Below are positions 54,284-63,439 of a stretch of DNA of 64,000 nucleotides, one piece after another; within the stretch, counting starts at the first letter, position 1; each line of letters begins with the position of its first letter. The stretch is from contig CAXXUY010000017.1 in the NCBI GenBank assembly GCA_963664715.2, forward strand, positions 105,924 to 169,923, written 5' to 3'. A model generated the notes under the pieces. It did no database searches. It was not told the DNA's origin and was given only the letters and a program-made list of their open reading frames with translations. The DNA comes from JAPOXR01 sp963664715 (GTDB lineage: Bacteria > Pseudomonadota > Alphaproteobacteria > Rhodobacterales > Rhodobacteraceae). A program made the position numbers and the translations under genes.

Positions 54284-55201
54284 ATGATCAAGATTTTCGG
54301 GCACAAGTCACCTGACTCCGATTCAACCGGGTCACCCCTGATCTGGGAGTGGTATGCGAACAAGATCCGGCAGACTCCGGCGAGAGCCCATCTGCTCGGT
54401 CAACCGAACAAGGAAGCACTCTTCATGCTGGAACGGTGGGGATTCGAAATGCCCGAAATCATCGACGACGTGGAAGAAGGCGACGAGGTGATCATCGTTG
54501 ACACCAATAATCCTTCCGAACTCCCGCAAGGCATTGGCAAGGCCAGAATTGTCGAGATCATTGATCACCACCTCCTCCAGGGTGGGCTGGCAACGCGGGA
54601 ACCGATAAACGTCGTCATGCGGCCGGTCGCATGCACTGCCACGATCATGCATGACCTGATGGGAAGCGAATCGTCGAGAATGCCGCGCACTGTCCGCGGG
54701 CTCATGCTGACCTGCATTCTTTCGGACACGATGGAGTTCAGGTCGCCAACGACCACCGAGTCCGACCGCAGGCTTGCCGATGAACTGGCACTTGATCTCG
54801 GCATCGACATTTCCTCATACGCGTCCGAGATGTTCGCAGCCAAATCCGACCTGTCGGATTGCCCGGACGATGAATTGCTCAGGATCGACTCCAAGAATTA
54901 CGAGATCAATGGAAGGAAGCTGAAGATCTCCGTGCTGGAAACCACGAATCCGTCGGAAATCCTCGAACGGAAGAGTGGCCTGATACAGGGAATGGAACGG
55001 GTTGCCAGGGAGGAGGACGTAGACGAGATTCTGTTCTTCGTGGTTGACATATTCAACGAGTCATCGACGTTGCTCGTGCCGAATGACTTCGTCCGAGCCC
55101 TGGCAGAGAACTCCTTTTCTGCGGCCGTGTCGTCGGACCAGGTTGAACTGCCCGGAGTTGTAAGCCGGAAAAAACAGATAATCCCGAACCTGTCCTTCTG
55201 A
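54284..55201 (+). CDS. ppaC: Manganese-dependent inorganic pyrophosphatase (family II)
   Basis: A 305-residue cytoplasmic enzyme that splits pyrophosphate. Metal ligands of the DHH domain are present: His7, Asp11, Asp13, Asp73 and the Asp94-His95-His96 triad in IIDHH. The C-terminal DHHA2 domain ends with the phosphate-binding SRKKQ at 294-298. Length is standard and no CBS regulatory insert is present. ATG at 54284 has GAGGAA eight bases upstream; an alternative ATG at 54263 adds seven residues. Family II enzymes are less usual in proteobacteria than family I. Confidence 0.93.
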   Translation: MIKIFGHKSPDSDSTGSPLIWEWYANKIRQTPARAHLLGQPNKEALFMLERWGFEMPEIIDDVEEGDEVIIVDTNNPSELPQGIGKARIVEIIDHHLLQGGLATREPINVVMRPVACTATIMHDLMGSESSRMPRTVRGLMLTCILSDTMEFRSPTTTESDRRLADELALDLGIDISSYASEMFAAKSDLSDCPDDELLRIDSKNYEINGRKLKISVLETTNPSEILERKSGLIQGMERVAREEDVDEILFFVVDIFNESSTLLVPNDFVRALAENSFSAAVSSDQVELPGVVSRKKQIIPNLSF

Positions 55202-55365
55202 TCCGAATCGACACGGGCATGCCCGGAATGATCAGCGACACGTGCGCGCCGGCCGGTTTCAAGAGGAGGCAACTGAAGTGGTAATCTCCCACGGATTCGC
55301 CCGGGAGTTTCCGGCCAGGTCAAGCCCGGAGCCAGGTTCATTTTGAGAAACCGAAGAAGTCACTG

Positions 55366-56244
55366 ATGGCGCAAATCATCGATTCCCTTGCCGAGATTTC
55401 CGAACGGTATGATGCCGTATTCTGCGACGTCTGGGGCGTCATTCATGACGGCGTGGTGGCAAACCTTGATGCCTGCAACGCCTTGGGCTGCGAGATTCGG
55501 CAAGGCAGACCCGTCATACTCATTACCAATTCGCCCCGGCCGGCAGCTCATGTCGAGCGGCAGATCAGGGAAATCGGGGTGCCCGAGGAGTCCTGGAACT
55601 GCCTAGTCACTTCCGGAGACTCTGCCCGCTACGCGCTATTCCGGGGAGAAGTGGGCAAAAGCGTGTACCATATTGGCCCGGACTCTGCCCTGGGCTTTTT
55701 CGGCAGGGATCCTGAACCGGACAGTCAATCTCTGGAAATCAGCCGTGTCAGTTTCGAAGAGGCAGAGGGAATTGTGTGTACGGGTCTGTTTGACGATATG
55801 AGCGAGACCCCGGATGATTACAGGGCAGTCCTTTCCGAAGCTGTGAGACGGGAAATGAAGTTGTTGTGTGCCAACCCGGACATCATCGTCGACAGGGGTT
55901 CACGCAGGGTCTACTGTGCTGGTGCGTTGGCAGCACTGTTCACTGCCCTGGGCGGGACCACCCTGATGTTCGGAAAACCGCTGTCACGCATCTATGACCT
56001 TGCTCGCAAGCAACTAAATTCATTGCTTCCCGATACGATCGCGCCCAGGATTCTCTGCATCGGTGATGGTATCAATACGGATATCGGAGGTGCCAGGAAC
56101 CAGTCGCTCGACAGCCTCTTCGTGACAGGCGGCCTTTCCCTCACCGAAACGGGAACGAGGATCAAGCCTGATCCGGTGCTATTGGCCAAGTTCCTTTCGG
56201 ATGTGGGCGCAAGTCCCGATTATGCCATTGGTTTCCTGCGCTGA
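55366..56244 (+). CDS. TIGR01459 family HAD-type hydrolase
   Basis: A 292-residue class IIA HAD phosphatase. Motif I is CDVWGVIHDG (about 20-29), motif II is ITNSPRP (about 50-56) and motif IV is in ILCIGDGINTDIGGARN (about 225-241), with a conserved GKP at 204-206. These resemble NagD and pyridoxal-phosphate phosphatases, but the alphaproteobacterial TIGR01459 group has no assigned substrate. The gene usually neighbours ribF in this class, as here (153-base gap). Confidence 0.9.
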   Translation: MAQIIDSLAEISERYDAVFCDVWGVIHDGVVANLDACNALGCEIRQGRPVILITNSPRPAAHVERQIREIGVPEESWNCLVTSGDSARYALFRGEVGKSVYHIGPDSALGFFGRDPEPDSQSLEISRVSFEEAEGIVCTGLFDDMSETPDDYRAVLSEAVRREMKLLCANPDIIVDRGSRRVYCAGALAALFTALGGTTLMFGKPLSRIYDLARKQLNSLLPDTIAPRILCIGDGINTDIGGARNQSLDSLFVTGGLSLTETGTRIKPDPVLLAKFLSDVGASPDYAIGFLR

Positions 56245-56397
56245 TAAGCGGATGAAGGTCCAGACATGGTGAAGGTTTCAGCGGGGAACCATGGGCACCA
56301 ATCGGGTCCCGTTCGTCTGCAGCCCGTCCTGCATCTCAGGGCCATCAAACCTGAACTGCCAATTGCGCAGGACAAAATGTGAGTCTAAATCGGCCAA

Positions 56398-57339
56398 ATG
56401 CAGATCATCCGGGACTTCAGGAGTGTTTCGACAGCCCACAAGGGCTGTGTGGTTGCTATCGGAAATTTCGATGGTGTCCACCGCGGACATCTTGAGGTCA
56501 TCAGATTTGCCAGGGACCATGCCAATCGCATCGGTTCGAAACTGGCGGTCGTGACATTCGAACCGCACCCGCGCCAGTACTTTGACCCGGCCGCACCTCC
56601 GTTTCGCCTCATGAACCAGGAGGCGAAGGCACGCAGGCTGGAGACAGTCGGTGTGCAATTGATGTTCGAGTTGCAATTCGACTCCTGGCTGGCAGGTCTT
56701 TCTGCCAGACAGTTTTCCGGGCAGGTCCTGGCAAGCGGGCTGGGGATTTGCTGTGCCATTGTCGGCGAAGATTTCCGCTTCGGCCAGGGCCGTTCGGGAG
56801 ACGCTGAACAGCTGTCCAGGCACGGGCAAGAACTCGGATTTGAAACACGCGTTGTGCCCATGGCAGGCGCGGAGGATTGCAGCTGGTCGTCTACATCGAT
56901 CAGGAAGGCCCTGTCGGAAGGGCGGACTGGCGATGCCGCCCGAAATCTTGGCCATTGGCACAGGATTGAAGGCTGCGTGCTGACAGGGGAGAGCCGCGGA
57001 AGAGGCCTGGGATATCCGACGGCAAATGTTTCATTGGACGGGCTGCATCAGCCCCGGTTCGGTGTCTATGCCGTTCTCGTCGATGTGCTGACGGGGCCTC
57101 ACACGGGGCGATACCAGGGCTCGGCGTCGATCGGGATTCGTCCGACTTTCGGAGAAAACTCTGCCAACCTGGAAGTCTACATTCTGGACTTTGCCGGTGA
57201 CATCTACGGCGAGACAATCTCGGTAGCACTGGTTGAGTTTCAACGCCCGGAACTGACTTTCGGCACCGTCAGCGAACTCGTTAGGCAAATGGGCGTCGAC
57301 TGCGAACGCACACGCGAGTTGCTCCGGGAACATGCGTAA
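56398..57339 (+). CDS. ribF: Bifunctional riboflavin kinase / FAD synthetase
   Basis: A 313-residue enzyme converting riboflavin to FMN and FAD. The N-terminal adenylyltransferase begins VAIGNFDGVHRGHLEVI (about 18-34), with a GEDFRFGQGRSG motif near 122-133. The C-terminal kinase starts at about 185 with GRGLGYPTANVSL near 200-212. No FMN riboswitch was recognised in the 153 bases upstream. It overlaps the next gene by eight bases. Confidence 0.96.
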   Translation: MQIIRDFRSVSTAHKGCVVAIGNFDGVHRGHLEVIRFARDHANRIGSKLAVVTFEPHPRQYFDPAAPPFRLMNQEAKARRLETVGVQLMFELQFDSWLAGLSARQFSGQVLASGLGICCAIVGEDFRFGQGRSGDAEQLSRHGQELGFETRVVPMAGAEDCSWSSTSIRKALSEGRTGDAARNLGHWHRIEGCVLTGESRGRGLGYPTANVSLDGLHQPRFGVYAVLVDVLTGPHTGRYQGSASIGIRPTFGENSANLEVYILDFAGDIYGETISVALVEFQRPELTFGTVSELVRQMGVDCERTRELLREHA

Positions 57340-57826
57340 ATTCCTGAAATATGTCCGGTCCGCCCTTGGTGGCGACGGCGGAAAGCTGCGACACCGGTTC
57401 TGGGAACGATATTCCCTTGACGAGTTGAACAGTTCCGAATGGGAAGCGCTGTGCGATGGCTGCGGTCTTTGCTGTTTGCTAAAATTCGAAGAGAGCGGTT
57501 CGGATGGCGTGAAGTGGACCAACGTGGCCTGCAGGTTGCTTGACCTCAAGAAGTGCCGCTGCCGCCACTATGAAGCACGAACGAAGATCGTTACCGACTG
57601 CATCGTGCTGACTCCGGACTCGATCGATGAGGTCATTGACTGGATGCCGGATACATGTGCGTACAGGCTGCGGCGAGACGGCCATCCGCTGCACGAATGG
57701 CATTATCTCAATTCCGGAAGCACCGAATCGGTACACGAGGCTGGCATATCGGTGAAAGGACGCGCAGTTGCCGAAACGGAAATCAACATGGACGACCTGG
57801 AACATCACGTGGTGGACAAATTCTGA
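57332..57826 (+). CDS. YcgN/UPF0260 family cysteine-cluster protein
   Basis: A 164-residue protein. The WEALCDGCGLCCLLKFEE core (about 37-54) holds a CX2CX3C cluster (CDGCGLCC), followed by further cysteines at CRLLDLKKCRCRHYEAR (about 67-83), a set suited to metal or iron-sulfur binding. The family is widespread in proteobacteria with no established function. The WMPDTCAYRLRRDGHPLHEWHYL segment near 108-130 confirms membership. It overlaps ribF and is immediately followed by the aldolase-like gene. Confidence 0.92.
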   Translation: MRKFLKYVRSALGGDGGKLRHRFWERYSLDELNSSEWEALCDGCGLCCLLKFEESGSDGVKWTNVACRLLDLKKCRCRHYEARTKIVTDCIVLTPDSIDEVIDWMPDTCAYRLRRDGHPLHEWHYLNSGSTESVHEAGISVKGRAVAETEINMDDLEHHVVDKF

Positions 57827-58885
57827 ATGAACTTCACATCTGACAATAGCGGCCCGGCGGCACCGGAAATCCTTGAGGCCATTTGCAGGGCAAATGAGGG
57901 CTATTCGGCTTCATATGGAGCTGATGATCTCATGGAACTGGTCCGTGAGGAATTTCGGAATCAATTCGAGTCACCGGAAGTATGTGCATACCTCGTTGCG
58001 ACCGGGACGGCTGCCAATGCGCTGGGGCTCGCCTGCCTGTGCCCGCCATGGTCGACCATCTATTGTCATCGCCACTCGCACGTCCAGGAAGACGAATGCG
58101 GTGCACCCGAGTTCTTTTCGGGTGGCGCAAAGCTCACGCTGCTGGACGGTGAGCACGCCAAGGTTGATCTCCGGTCACTCGAAAGGGCGCTCGCGGATGC
58201 GGCCCCCGTCGGTGTCCACAATGTTCAGAGTGGCGCATTGTCTCTCAGCAATGCAACCGAGAACGGTGCCGTCTATACCTGCCCTGAAATCGAGGCCCTG
58301 ACCGGGGCGGCGCTGGGCTGCGGCATTCCCAGTCACATGGATGGAGCGCGCCTGGCAAACGCCATCATTGGCCAGGGGTGTTCGCCATCGGACATGACCT
58401 GGAGGGCGGGAATCGACGTCCTGTCATTCGGTGGAACAAAGAACGGACTGCTCGGAGTTGAGGCCGTGCTCGTTTTCGACACTGATCTTGCATGGGAATT
58501 CGAACTTCGCCGCAAGCGCGGTGGACACCTGCTTTCAAAGCACCGGTACCTTGCGGCCCAGATGGCAACCTATCTTTCGGACGGTCTTTGGCTGACGCTT
58601 GCGTCACGTGCCAACAGGCAGGCCACCCGACTTGCCGAGGGTCTTCGTCAGGTTGAGACGGCAGAAATCATTCACCCCGTTGACGCGAACATGGTGTTCG
58701 TCAGGCTTCCTCGATTCCTGCATCGCAAGGCGTTTGCAGCTGGTGCCGAATACTACCTGTGGCCCCACAATCAGCATCTTGACGGCAATGGCTTCGAGGC
58801 GGTGGATGCACGTCTCGTGTGCAATTGGTCGACCACTGACGACGACGTTGAACGACTTGTCGACTGTCTTGTTTCCGCAAGCTGA
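57827..58885 (+). CDS. PLP-dependent beta-eliminating lyase, low-specificity threonine aldolase-like
   Basis: A 352-residue fold-type I PLP enzyme. Lys205 in LSFGGTKNG is the cofactor lysine; HMDGARLAN (about 170-178) supplies the aspartate and arginine. SYGADDLMELV (29-39) is the usual threonine-aldolase opening. The reaction would be cleavage of L-threonine or related 3-hydroxy amino acids to glycine and an aldehyde. The start follows the previous stop without a gap. Assignment to threonine aldolase rather than another lyase is by family only. Confidence 0.9.
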   Translation: MNFTSDNSGPAAPEILEAICRANEGYSASYGADDLMELVREEFRNQFESPEVCAYLVATGTAANALGLACLCPPWSTIYCHRHSHVQEDECGAPEFFSGGAKLTLLDGEHAKVDLRSLERALADAAPVGVHNVQSGALSLSNATENGAVYTCPEIEALTGAALGCGIPSHMDGARLANAIIGQGCSPSDMTWRAGIDVLSFGGTKNGLLGVEAVLVFDTDLAWEFELRRKRGGHLLSKHRYLAAQMATYLSDGLWLTLASRANRQATRLAEGLRQVETAEIIHPVDANMVFVRLPRFLHRKAFAAGAEYYLWPHNQHLDGNGFEAVDARLVCNWSTTDDDVERLVDCLVSAS

Positions 58886-58892
58886 CACGGAT

Positions 58893-59492
58893 TCAGGCCA
58901 GCCTCCCTTCCAGCCAGGCATCGAGGTGTTCCAGCCTGTCCTGACCCCAGAAGACCTGGCCTTTTGTCACGTAGGTTGGCGAACCGAATACGTTGTTTGC
59001 GACCGCGTCTGCGGTGTTGGCGGTGTACTGCCGAAGAGACCCGCTCCTGTCCGCGTTCATGACTTCTGCCGGGAAACCTGCCGAGGAGAGGCAGTCCGCT
59101 ATCACTTCCGGTTCGGCAATGTTCCTCTCGTTTGCCCAGCAGGCCAGGAGAATGTTCCTGGAAAGGGCACCTACATCTCCAGAGCCGTCTTCCCCGGCAT
59201 CGATGATTGCGCATGACGCAGGCACTGCGTCGGTTGGCCAGAACGCCGGCGCCAGGTTGATGTCCATTTCCTCGAGTTGCGCGATCCTCGACAGGTCCTG
59301 CAACCTGTAGACCTTTCTTGACTGGTGCCGGTCCCTGGGTGGCACACCGCCAGTTCGCCCGAACAGGTCCATGATGTCCATCGGCTTGTAATCAATCGCC
59401 GCGTTATGGCGCGAGGCGACCCGTTCCAGCTTGTCACCGGCCAAATACGTGAAGGGAGACAGAACGGAGAAGTAGTAATCGATCGTCGTCAT
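58893..59492 (-). CDS. 2-hydroxychromene-2-carboxylate isomerase family protein (DsbA fold)
   Basis: A 199-residue protein of the kappa glutathione-transferase / HCCA isomerase group. The opening DYYFSVLSPFTYLAGDKL has the catalytic-type serine in SPFTY, and NNVFGSPTYVTKGQVFWGQDRLEHL near the end is the diagnostic C-terminus. It uses glutathione in related enzymes. In naphthalene degradation the reaction is on chromene carboxylates, but no such pathway is nearby, so the natural substrate here is unknown. It converges on the aldolase-like gene. Confidence 0.9.
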   Translation of the reverse strand: MTTIDYYFSVLSPFTYLAGDKLERVASRHNAAIDYKPMDIMDLFGRTGGVPPRDRHQSRKVYRLQDLSRIAQLEEMDINLAPAFWPTDAVPASCAIIDAGEDGSGDVGALSRNILLACWANERNIAEPEVIADCLSSAGFPAEVMNADRSGSLRQYTANTADAVANNVFGSPTYVTKGQVFWGQDRLEHLDAWLEGRLA

Positions 59493-59872
59493 TTGGTTGT
59501 CTCGTCAACCGCAGTGCCCCGCAAGCCGGTTGCCGGGAGAATCGCGCTTAACCTGGGGATTATAAAGGGTACTTGACGCCTTGCCATCCGATGGAGCGTC
59601 GCGGTCCTTGCTGTGGCTGCATCCTTGGGCATTGCGACCTCCTGCCTGGCACCTGTAACGAAGTCGGGCGGAAAATAGTCGTCCAGTAACTGGAAGGTCA
59701 AGAAGTTTCGCGATGAACTTCTCTGTCGCTGCAGATGCCGCCGGACTGGATGTCAACACGCAAGATGCCAAGCCGATGTCGGGGTCCGTGCGCGGGAATC
59801 CTCCCCCTCGCTGCAAGGGCCGCGGACGGGCACACGAGTTGCACAGTCCAGGGACGCCAGAGGATTCGCAAT
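59493..59872. other. Intergenic region between isomerase gene and sulfatase
   Basis: About 380 bases with no recognised gene. The right part lies after the sulfatase stop and the left part must contain the promoter of the minus-strand isomerase gene. Short minus-strand frames at 59489-59816 show no known family. No obvious hairpin with a T-run was found after the sulfatase. Confidence 0.5.
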
Positions 59873-61444
59873 TCAGGCCCGGTAGGCCGGCAATGGCGAC
59901 CGATCTTGAAGCGCGATCATTCGCCTGAGCATCAACTCCGACAATTCGTGCCGTGCCTTCAGTCCGGCAGGTTCATCGTAAAGGTTGCTGAATTCGCCAG
60001 GATCGGTGGAGAGATCATAAAGCTCATTCCAGTTTTCGCCTTCCCGCAGCGACATTCGGTACTTGTCGGTCACGATGGTCCGAACTCTCTGAGGTCGGTC
60101 AAAGCCGGTCATGAGGCGCTGACTGTCTTCTTCGACGATGACGACCCCCGGAGACCTGCATGAAAGAAGGTCACGGCCCTGGATGCCGTTGTAGGGCTGG
60201 ATTCCGGCCCGGGCCAGGATCGTGGGCGCGATATCGATGGATGACGCAAGCCCGCCGTCGACTTGGCCAGGGCTCGGAGACTTTGGATCATGCCAGACGA
60301 ACGGCACTCTGATGATGCCTTGGAAATGCAGCAGCAACTTCAGCATCAACCCGTGATCGCCCATGTAGTCGCCGTGATCAGAGGTGAAGATGACAACGGT
60401 GTCCTCTGCCAGACCAAGGCTGTCAAGCCGCTTCAGCACCCGTCCGATGGCGTCGTCGATCATGGTGATCATGCCGTAGGTCAAGGCGATGATCGATCGG
60501 GCTTCGACTTCCGTAACCGCGAACGGGTTTTGGCTGTCTCGAGCATCTGTGCCTTTCTCAAGCGCTTCTTGCATGGCCCGAATCGGTGGGAGATCACCTT
60601 GGCCGAACGAAGCGGGGAGCGGGATGTCGGCAGGATCGTACATGCCCCAATAGCGACCCGGAGGCGTAAACGGATGGTGGGGGTCCGGGAAGGACATTTG
60701 CAGGAAGAACGGCTCGTCGTTCGCTGCACCATTGGACAGCCAGGCTTCGCTTCGATCAGCGATCCAAGATGTCGAATAGAGTTCTTCCGGCACGGCTGTC
60801 CGCCAGGCTTGCGGTGCGTTGACGCGGTTGTCCGGAAGCGAGTTTTCCGGCCCCACGAGGCTATCGAAATCTCGGCACTGCTGTCGGGCCCAAAGCAGAT
60901 AGTCGCCGCAAGCTCGGTCCCCGTGATCTGCAACAACTTCGACATGCTCGAAGCCGTAGAAGTCTCCACCCGTTCGTTCAGCGAGCGGGCGGTCCCATTG
61001 CGGGGCAACCTCCAGGTCATAATCGGGCGTGTTCCGGTTGTTCTTGATCGCATCGCGAAGATGCCGGCTTGGGGCGACCAGGCCCTCGGCCGGCTCGAAT
61101 CGGTTCGTCGCGGGAAGGCCCGTGAAACACTGCAGGTGAGACTTGCCAATGAGCCCTGTCCGGTATCCGGCATCCCGGAGCAGTTCCACGAACGTCGTGT
61201 GGTCTTTCGACAGCGGTATGCCATTGTGCCGAACCCCATGTGCCGAGCACATCCGTCCAGTCATGATCGAGGCGCGGTTCGGCATGCAAATCGGGTTGGC
61301 TGCATAAAAGCGATCCCATCTAGTGCCCTTGGTCGCAATGCTGTCGATGTTCGGGGTCTGGACAATCGCGTTGCCACCGCATCCGAGGTGGTCCGCACGA
61401 TGCTGATCCGTAATGATGAACAAGAAGTTTGGTCGCCTGGTCAA
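59873..61444 (-). CDS. Sulfatase / phosphonate monoester hydrolase family protein
   Basis: A 523-residue hydrolase of the alkaline-phosphatase superfamily. RRPNFLFIITDQHRADHLGC opens the domain with metal ligands Asp13 and Gln14. CMPNR at 53-57 fits the CXPXR motif whose cysteine becomes formylglycine, and FTSDHGDYMGDHG (about 300) supplies further ligands. The start is TTG at 61444, with GGAGG six bases upstream and a four-base overlap with the TRAP permease stop; longer frames run antisense-like inside that gene. With this start there is no signal peptide, so it is cytoplasmic and should act on an ester brought in by the adjacent importer. Confidence 0.9.
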   Translation of the reverse strand: MTRRPNFLFIITDQHRADHLGCGGNAIVQTPNIDSIATKGTRWDRFYAANPICMPNRASIMTGRMCSAHGVRHNGIPLSKDHTTFVELLRDAGYRTGLIGKSHLQCFTGLPATNRFEPAEGLVAPSRHLRDAIKNNRNTPDYDLEVAPQWDRPLAERTGGDFYGFEHVEVVADHGDRACGDYLLWARQQCRDFDSLVGPENSLPDNRVNAPQAWRTAVPEELYSTSWIADRSEAWLSNGAANDEPFFLQMSFPDPHHPFTPPGRYWGMYDPADIPLPASFGQGDLPPIRAMQEALEKGTDARDSQNPFAVTEVEARSIIALTYGMITMIDDAIGRVLKRLDSLGLAEDTVVIFTSDHGDYMGDHGLMLKLLLHFQGIIRVPFVWHDPKSPSPGQVDGGLASSIDIAPTILARAGIQPYNGIQGRDLLSCRSPGVVIVEEDSQRLMTGFDRPQRVRTIVTDKYRMSLREGENWNELYDLSTDPGEFSNLYDEPAGLKARHELSELMLRRMIALQDRSPLPAYRA

Positions 61445-63369
61445 GATTCGGCCTCCGATTTCGGTGACGGGTGCGGCGCTGACCGTACATCCCATGCCAG
61501 CAAGCCGAGGCCGACGAGAATCGCCGGGATGTGGATTGCAGGGTCGGGGGCCAGCATTGCAAACGCCGCAAGGAACCTCGCGACAATCTCTGGCATAGTC
61601 AGCTTGCGACGGTCGTGTCCCGAGAGTGCAGAAGAGAACAGCCAAATGCAGAAGCACGTTCGGGCGACGATCCAAACGAATGGCAACAGGCTGAACTCTT
61701 CGATGACCAGAATGGTCGGATAAAACGCGAAGACGAAAGGGATGATGAATTTCGCCATTCCCAAACGGAACGACATGAATGCGGTCATCAGGGGGTTGGC
61801 CCCGGCAATCGGGGCGGCGGCATAGGCGGCGATGGCGACAGGCGGCGTCAGCGAGGATGCCACTCCGTAGTAAAAGACGAACATGTGAGCGGTCAGCATC
61901 GAGACGCCCAAGGCCTGGATAGCCGGACCCATTACCAGGACTATGATGAGGTAGGCGGGAAGCGTCGGCATGCCCATGCCAAGGACCAATGCGCCAACCA
62001 TGGCGACCAGGAGCGCCGAGAACAGGCTTTCACCCCGGATCGTGGAAATGACATTGGCGAGCTTGAGCCCCAAACCAGTCGAATCCAGTGACCCGACGAG
62101 GATGCCGATGGCGGCAATGGCAATGAGAAGCGTTGCGCCCGACTGGGCGCCCTTGAGAAAGGCACGCCAAACCCGCAGCGGGTCGGACTGGACATCGGGG
62201 TTGATGACCGAAAGAACCAGGAGAACGACGACGGCATTGAAACCGGCCGCAGATGTCGAGGACCCCGCCACGAGCGATCCGATCACCGTCAGGATCGGAC
62301 CGACGAACAGGACCGAATTGATCAGGTCAACTCGAGTGATCCGGTCGCCGACGGCCAGCGGCTCAACATCGATTCTCTGCCGTCGCGCCTCGACCGTTAC
62401 GGCCGAAAACAGGCTGAAATAGTAGAAGAGCGCCGGAATGAGGGCGGCGACAATGATGTTCAGGTAGCCGGTGCCGGTTAGGTCAGCCATGACCAGTGCC
62501 GCAGCCCCCATGATCGGTGGCATGATCTGCCCGCCAGACGACGCCGTTGCCTCGATCCCCGCAGCGAAGGTTGGGGAAAACCCCCGCTTCTTGATCATCG
62601 GGATGGTGAAGGTGCCGGTACCGACGATGTTGGCAACGGTGGAGCCCGACATGGTTCCGAACAAGGAAGATGCCAGGATCGCTGCATGGGCTGGCCCGCC
62701 CCGGGTCCGCCGCGTCACGAGGAACGCGAATTTCAGAAGCGTATCGCCGGCTCCCGTGCCTTCCAGAAGGACTCCGAAAATGATGAAGATGAAGACCGTG
62801 GACAGGACGATGTTCGTGATGGACCCGAAGACACCCTTGTTGGTGTTGTACCATAGAGCCTCCGCAACCTCCGTAAGCGTGAATCCGGTGTGAGCCAGAA
62901 TGCCTGGCAAGTCCTTGCCGAAGAGCAGGTAAAGGACTCCGAAGGCGCCAACCCCGAAGAGCCCCCAGCCCCAAAGCCTGCGGCAAAGCACCAGAAAGAC
63001 CACAAGGCCCGCCAAGGCGGGCCAGGCATCAGCTTGCGTCACGTCGTAGAGAGCGACTTCCATTCGTGCCTGGACGAAATAGAAGGACCAGATCGCCCAT
63101 AGACCGGCGGCCATCAGCGTGACGTCGATCGCCAAATGAACGGAGGCACCAGCGCCGGTGACGGAACCGTTCGCTTCCCGGCGGACTCTCGAAGCCGCGA
63201 TGCCGGCCAGCAAGGCCAGAGCAAAACCTGCGGCACGGTGAAACTTCGGTTCAACGAGACCCACACCCGAACTGTAAAGCGCGATTGCACCGAGCAGGAA
63301 GCAAGCCAGTGCGGACAACAGCGCAAACAGCTTGGCCGTTCCGCCAGACGCTTGGGTCTCCGAGGTCAT
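61441..63369 (-). CDS. TRAP transporter permease, fused small and large subunits (TAXI type)
   Basis: A 642-residue inner-membrane protein with about 16-18 hydrophobic segments. The N-terminal 180 residues look like a DctQ-type part and the rest is DctM-like, with GTMSGSTVANIVGTGTFTIPMIKKRGF near 255-281 and SSGGQIMPPIMGAAALVM near 290-307, both typical of the fused permeases that pair with TAXI binding proteins. ATG at 63369 was chosen; a 43-codon extension is not membrane-like. It follows a TAXI gene and is coupled to the sulfatase gene by overlap. Confidence 0.92.
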   Translation of the reverse strand: MTSETQASGGTAKLFALLSALACFLLGAIALYSSGVGLVEPKFHRAAGFALALLAGIAASRVRREANGSVTGAGASVHLAIDVTLMAAGLWAIWSFYFVQARMEVALYDVTQADAWPALAGLVVFLVLCRRLWGWGLFGVGAFGVLYLLFGKDLPGILAHTGFTLTEVAEALWYNTNKGVFGSITNIVLSTVFIFIIFGVLLEGTGAGDTLLKFAFLVTRRTRGGPAHAAILASSLFGTMSGSTVANIVGTGTFTIPMIKKRGFSPTFAAGIEATASSGGQIMPPIMGAAALVMADLTGTGYLNIIVAALIPALFYYFSLFSAVTVEARRQRIDVEPLAVGDRITRVDLINSVLFVGPILTVIGSLVAGSSTSAAGFNAVVVLLVLSVINPDVQSDPLRVWRAFLKGAQSGATLLIAIAAIGILVGSLDSTGLGLKLANVISTIRGESLFSALLVAMVGALVLGMGMPTLPAYLIIVLVMGPAIQALGVSMLTAHMFVFYYGVASSLTPPVAIAAYAAAPIAGANPLMTAFMSFRLGMAKFIIPFVFAFYPTILVIEEFSLLPFVWIVARTCFCIWLFSSALSGHDRRKLTMPEIVARFLAAFAMLAPDPAIHIPAILVGLGLLAWDVRSAPHPSPKSEAES

Positions 63370-63404
63370 CAGATCGGTCCCGGCCTGGTTCGAGAAAGTT
63401 GTGG

Positions 63405-63426
63405 GTGGACCGCCTTGGCGGTCCAC
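63405..63426 (-). terminator. Intra-operon stem-loop between TAXI and permease genes
   Basis: A perfect 10-bp inverted repeat, GTGGACCGCC and GGCGGTCCAC, with TT between the arms (effective loop six bases after opening two pairs). It lies 13 bases after the TAXI stop and 35 bases before the permease start on the minus strand. No T-run follows. Confidence 0.7.
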
Positions 63427-63439
63427 TCGCCAGCATCGT

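Noticed and set aside
60263..61723. 486-codon plus-strand frame opposite the sulfatase
   Set aside because: The sulfatase motifs on the minus strand are complete; the opposite frame lacks a start signal and domains.
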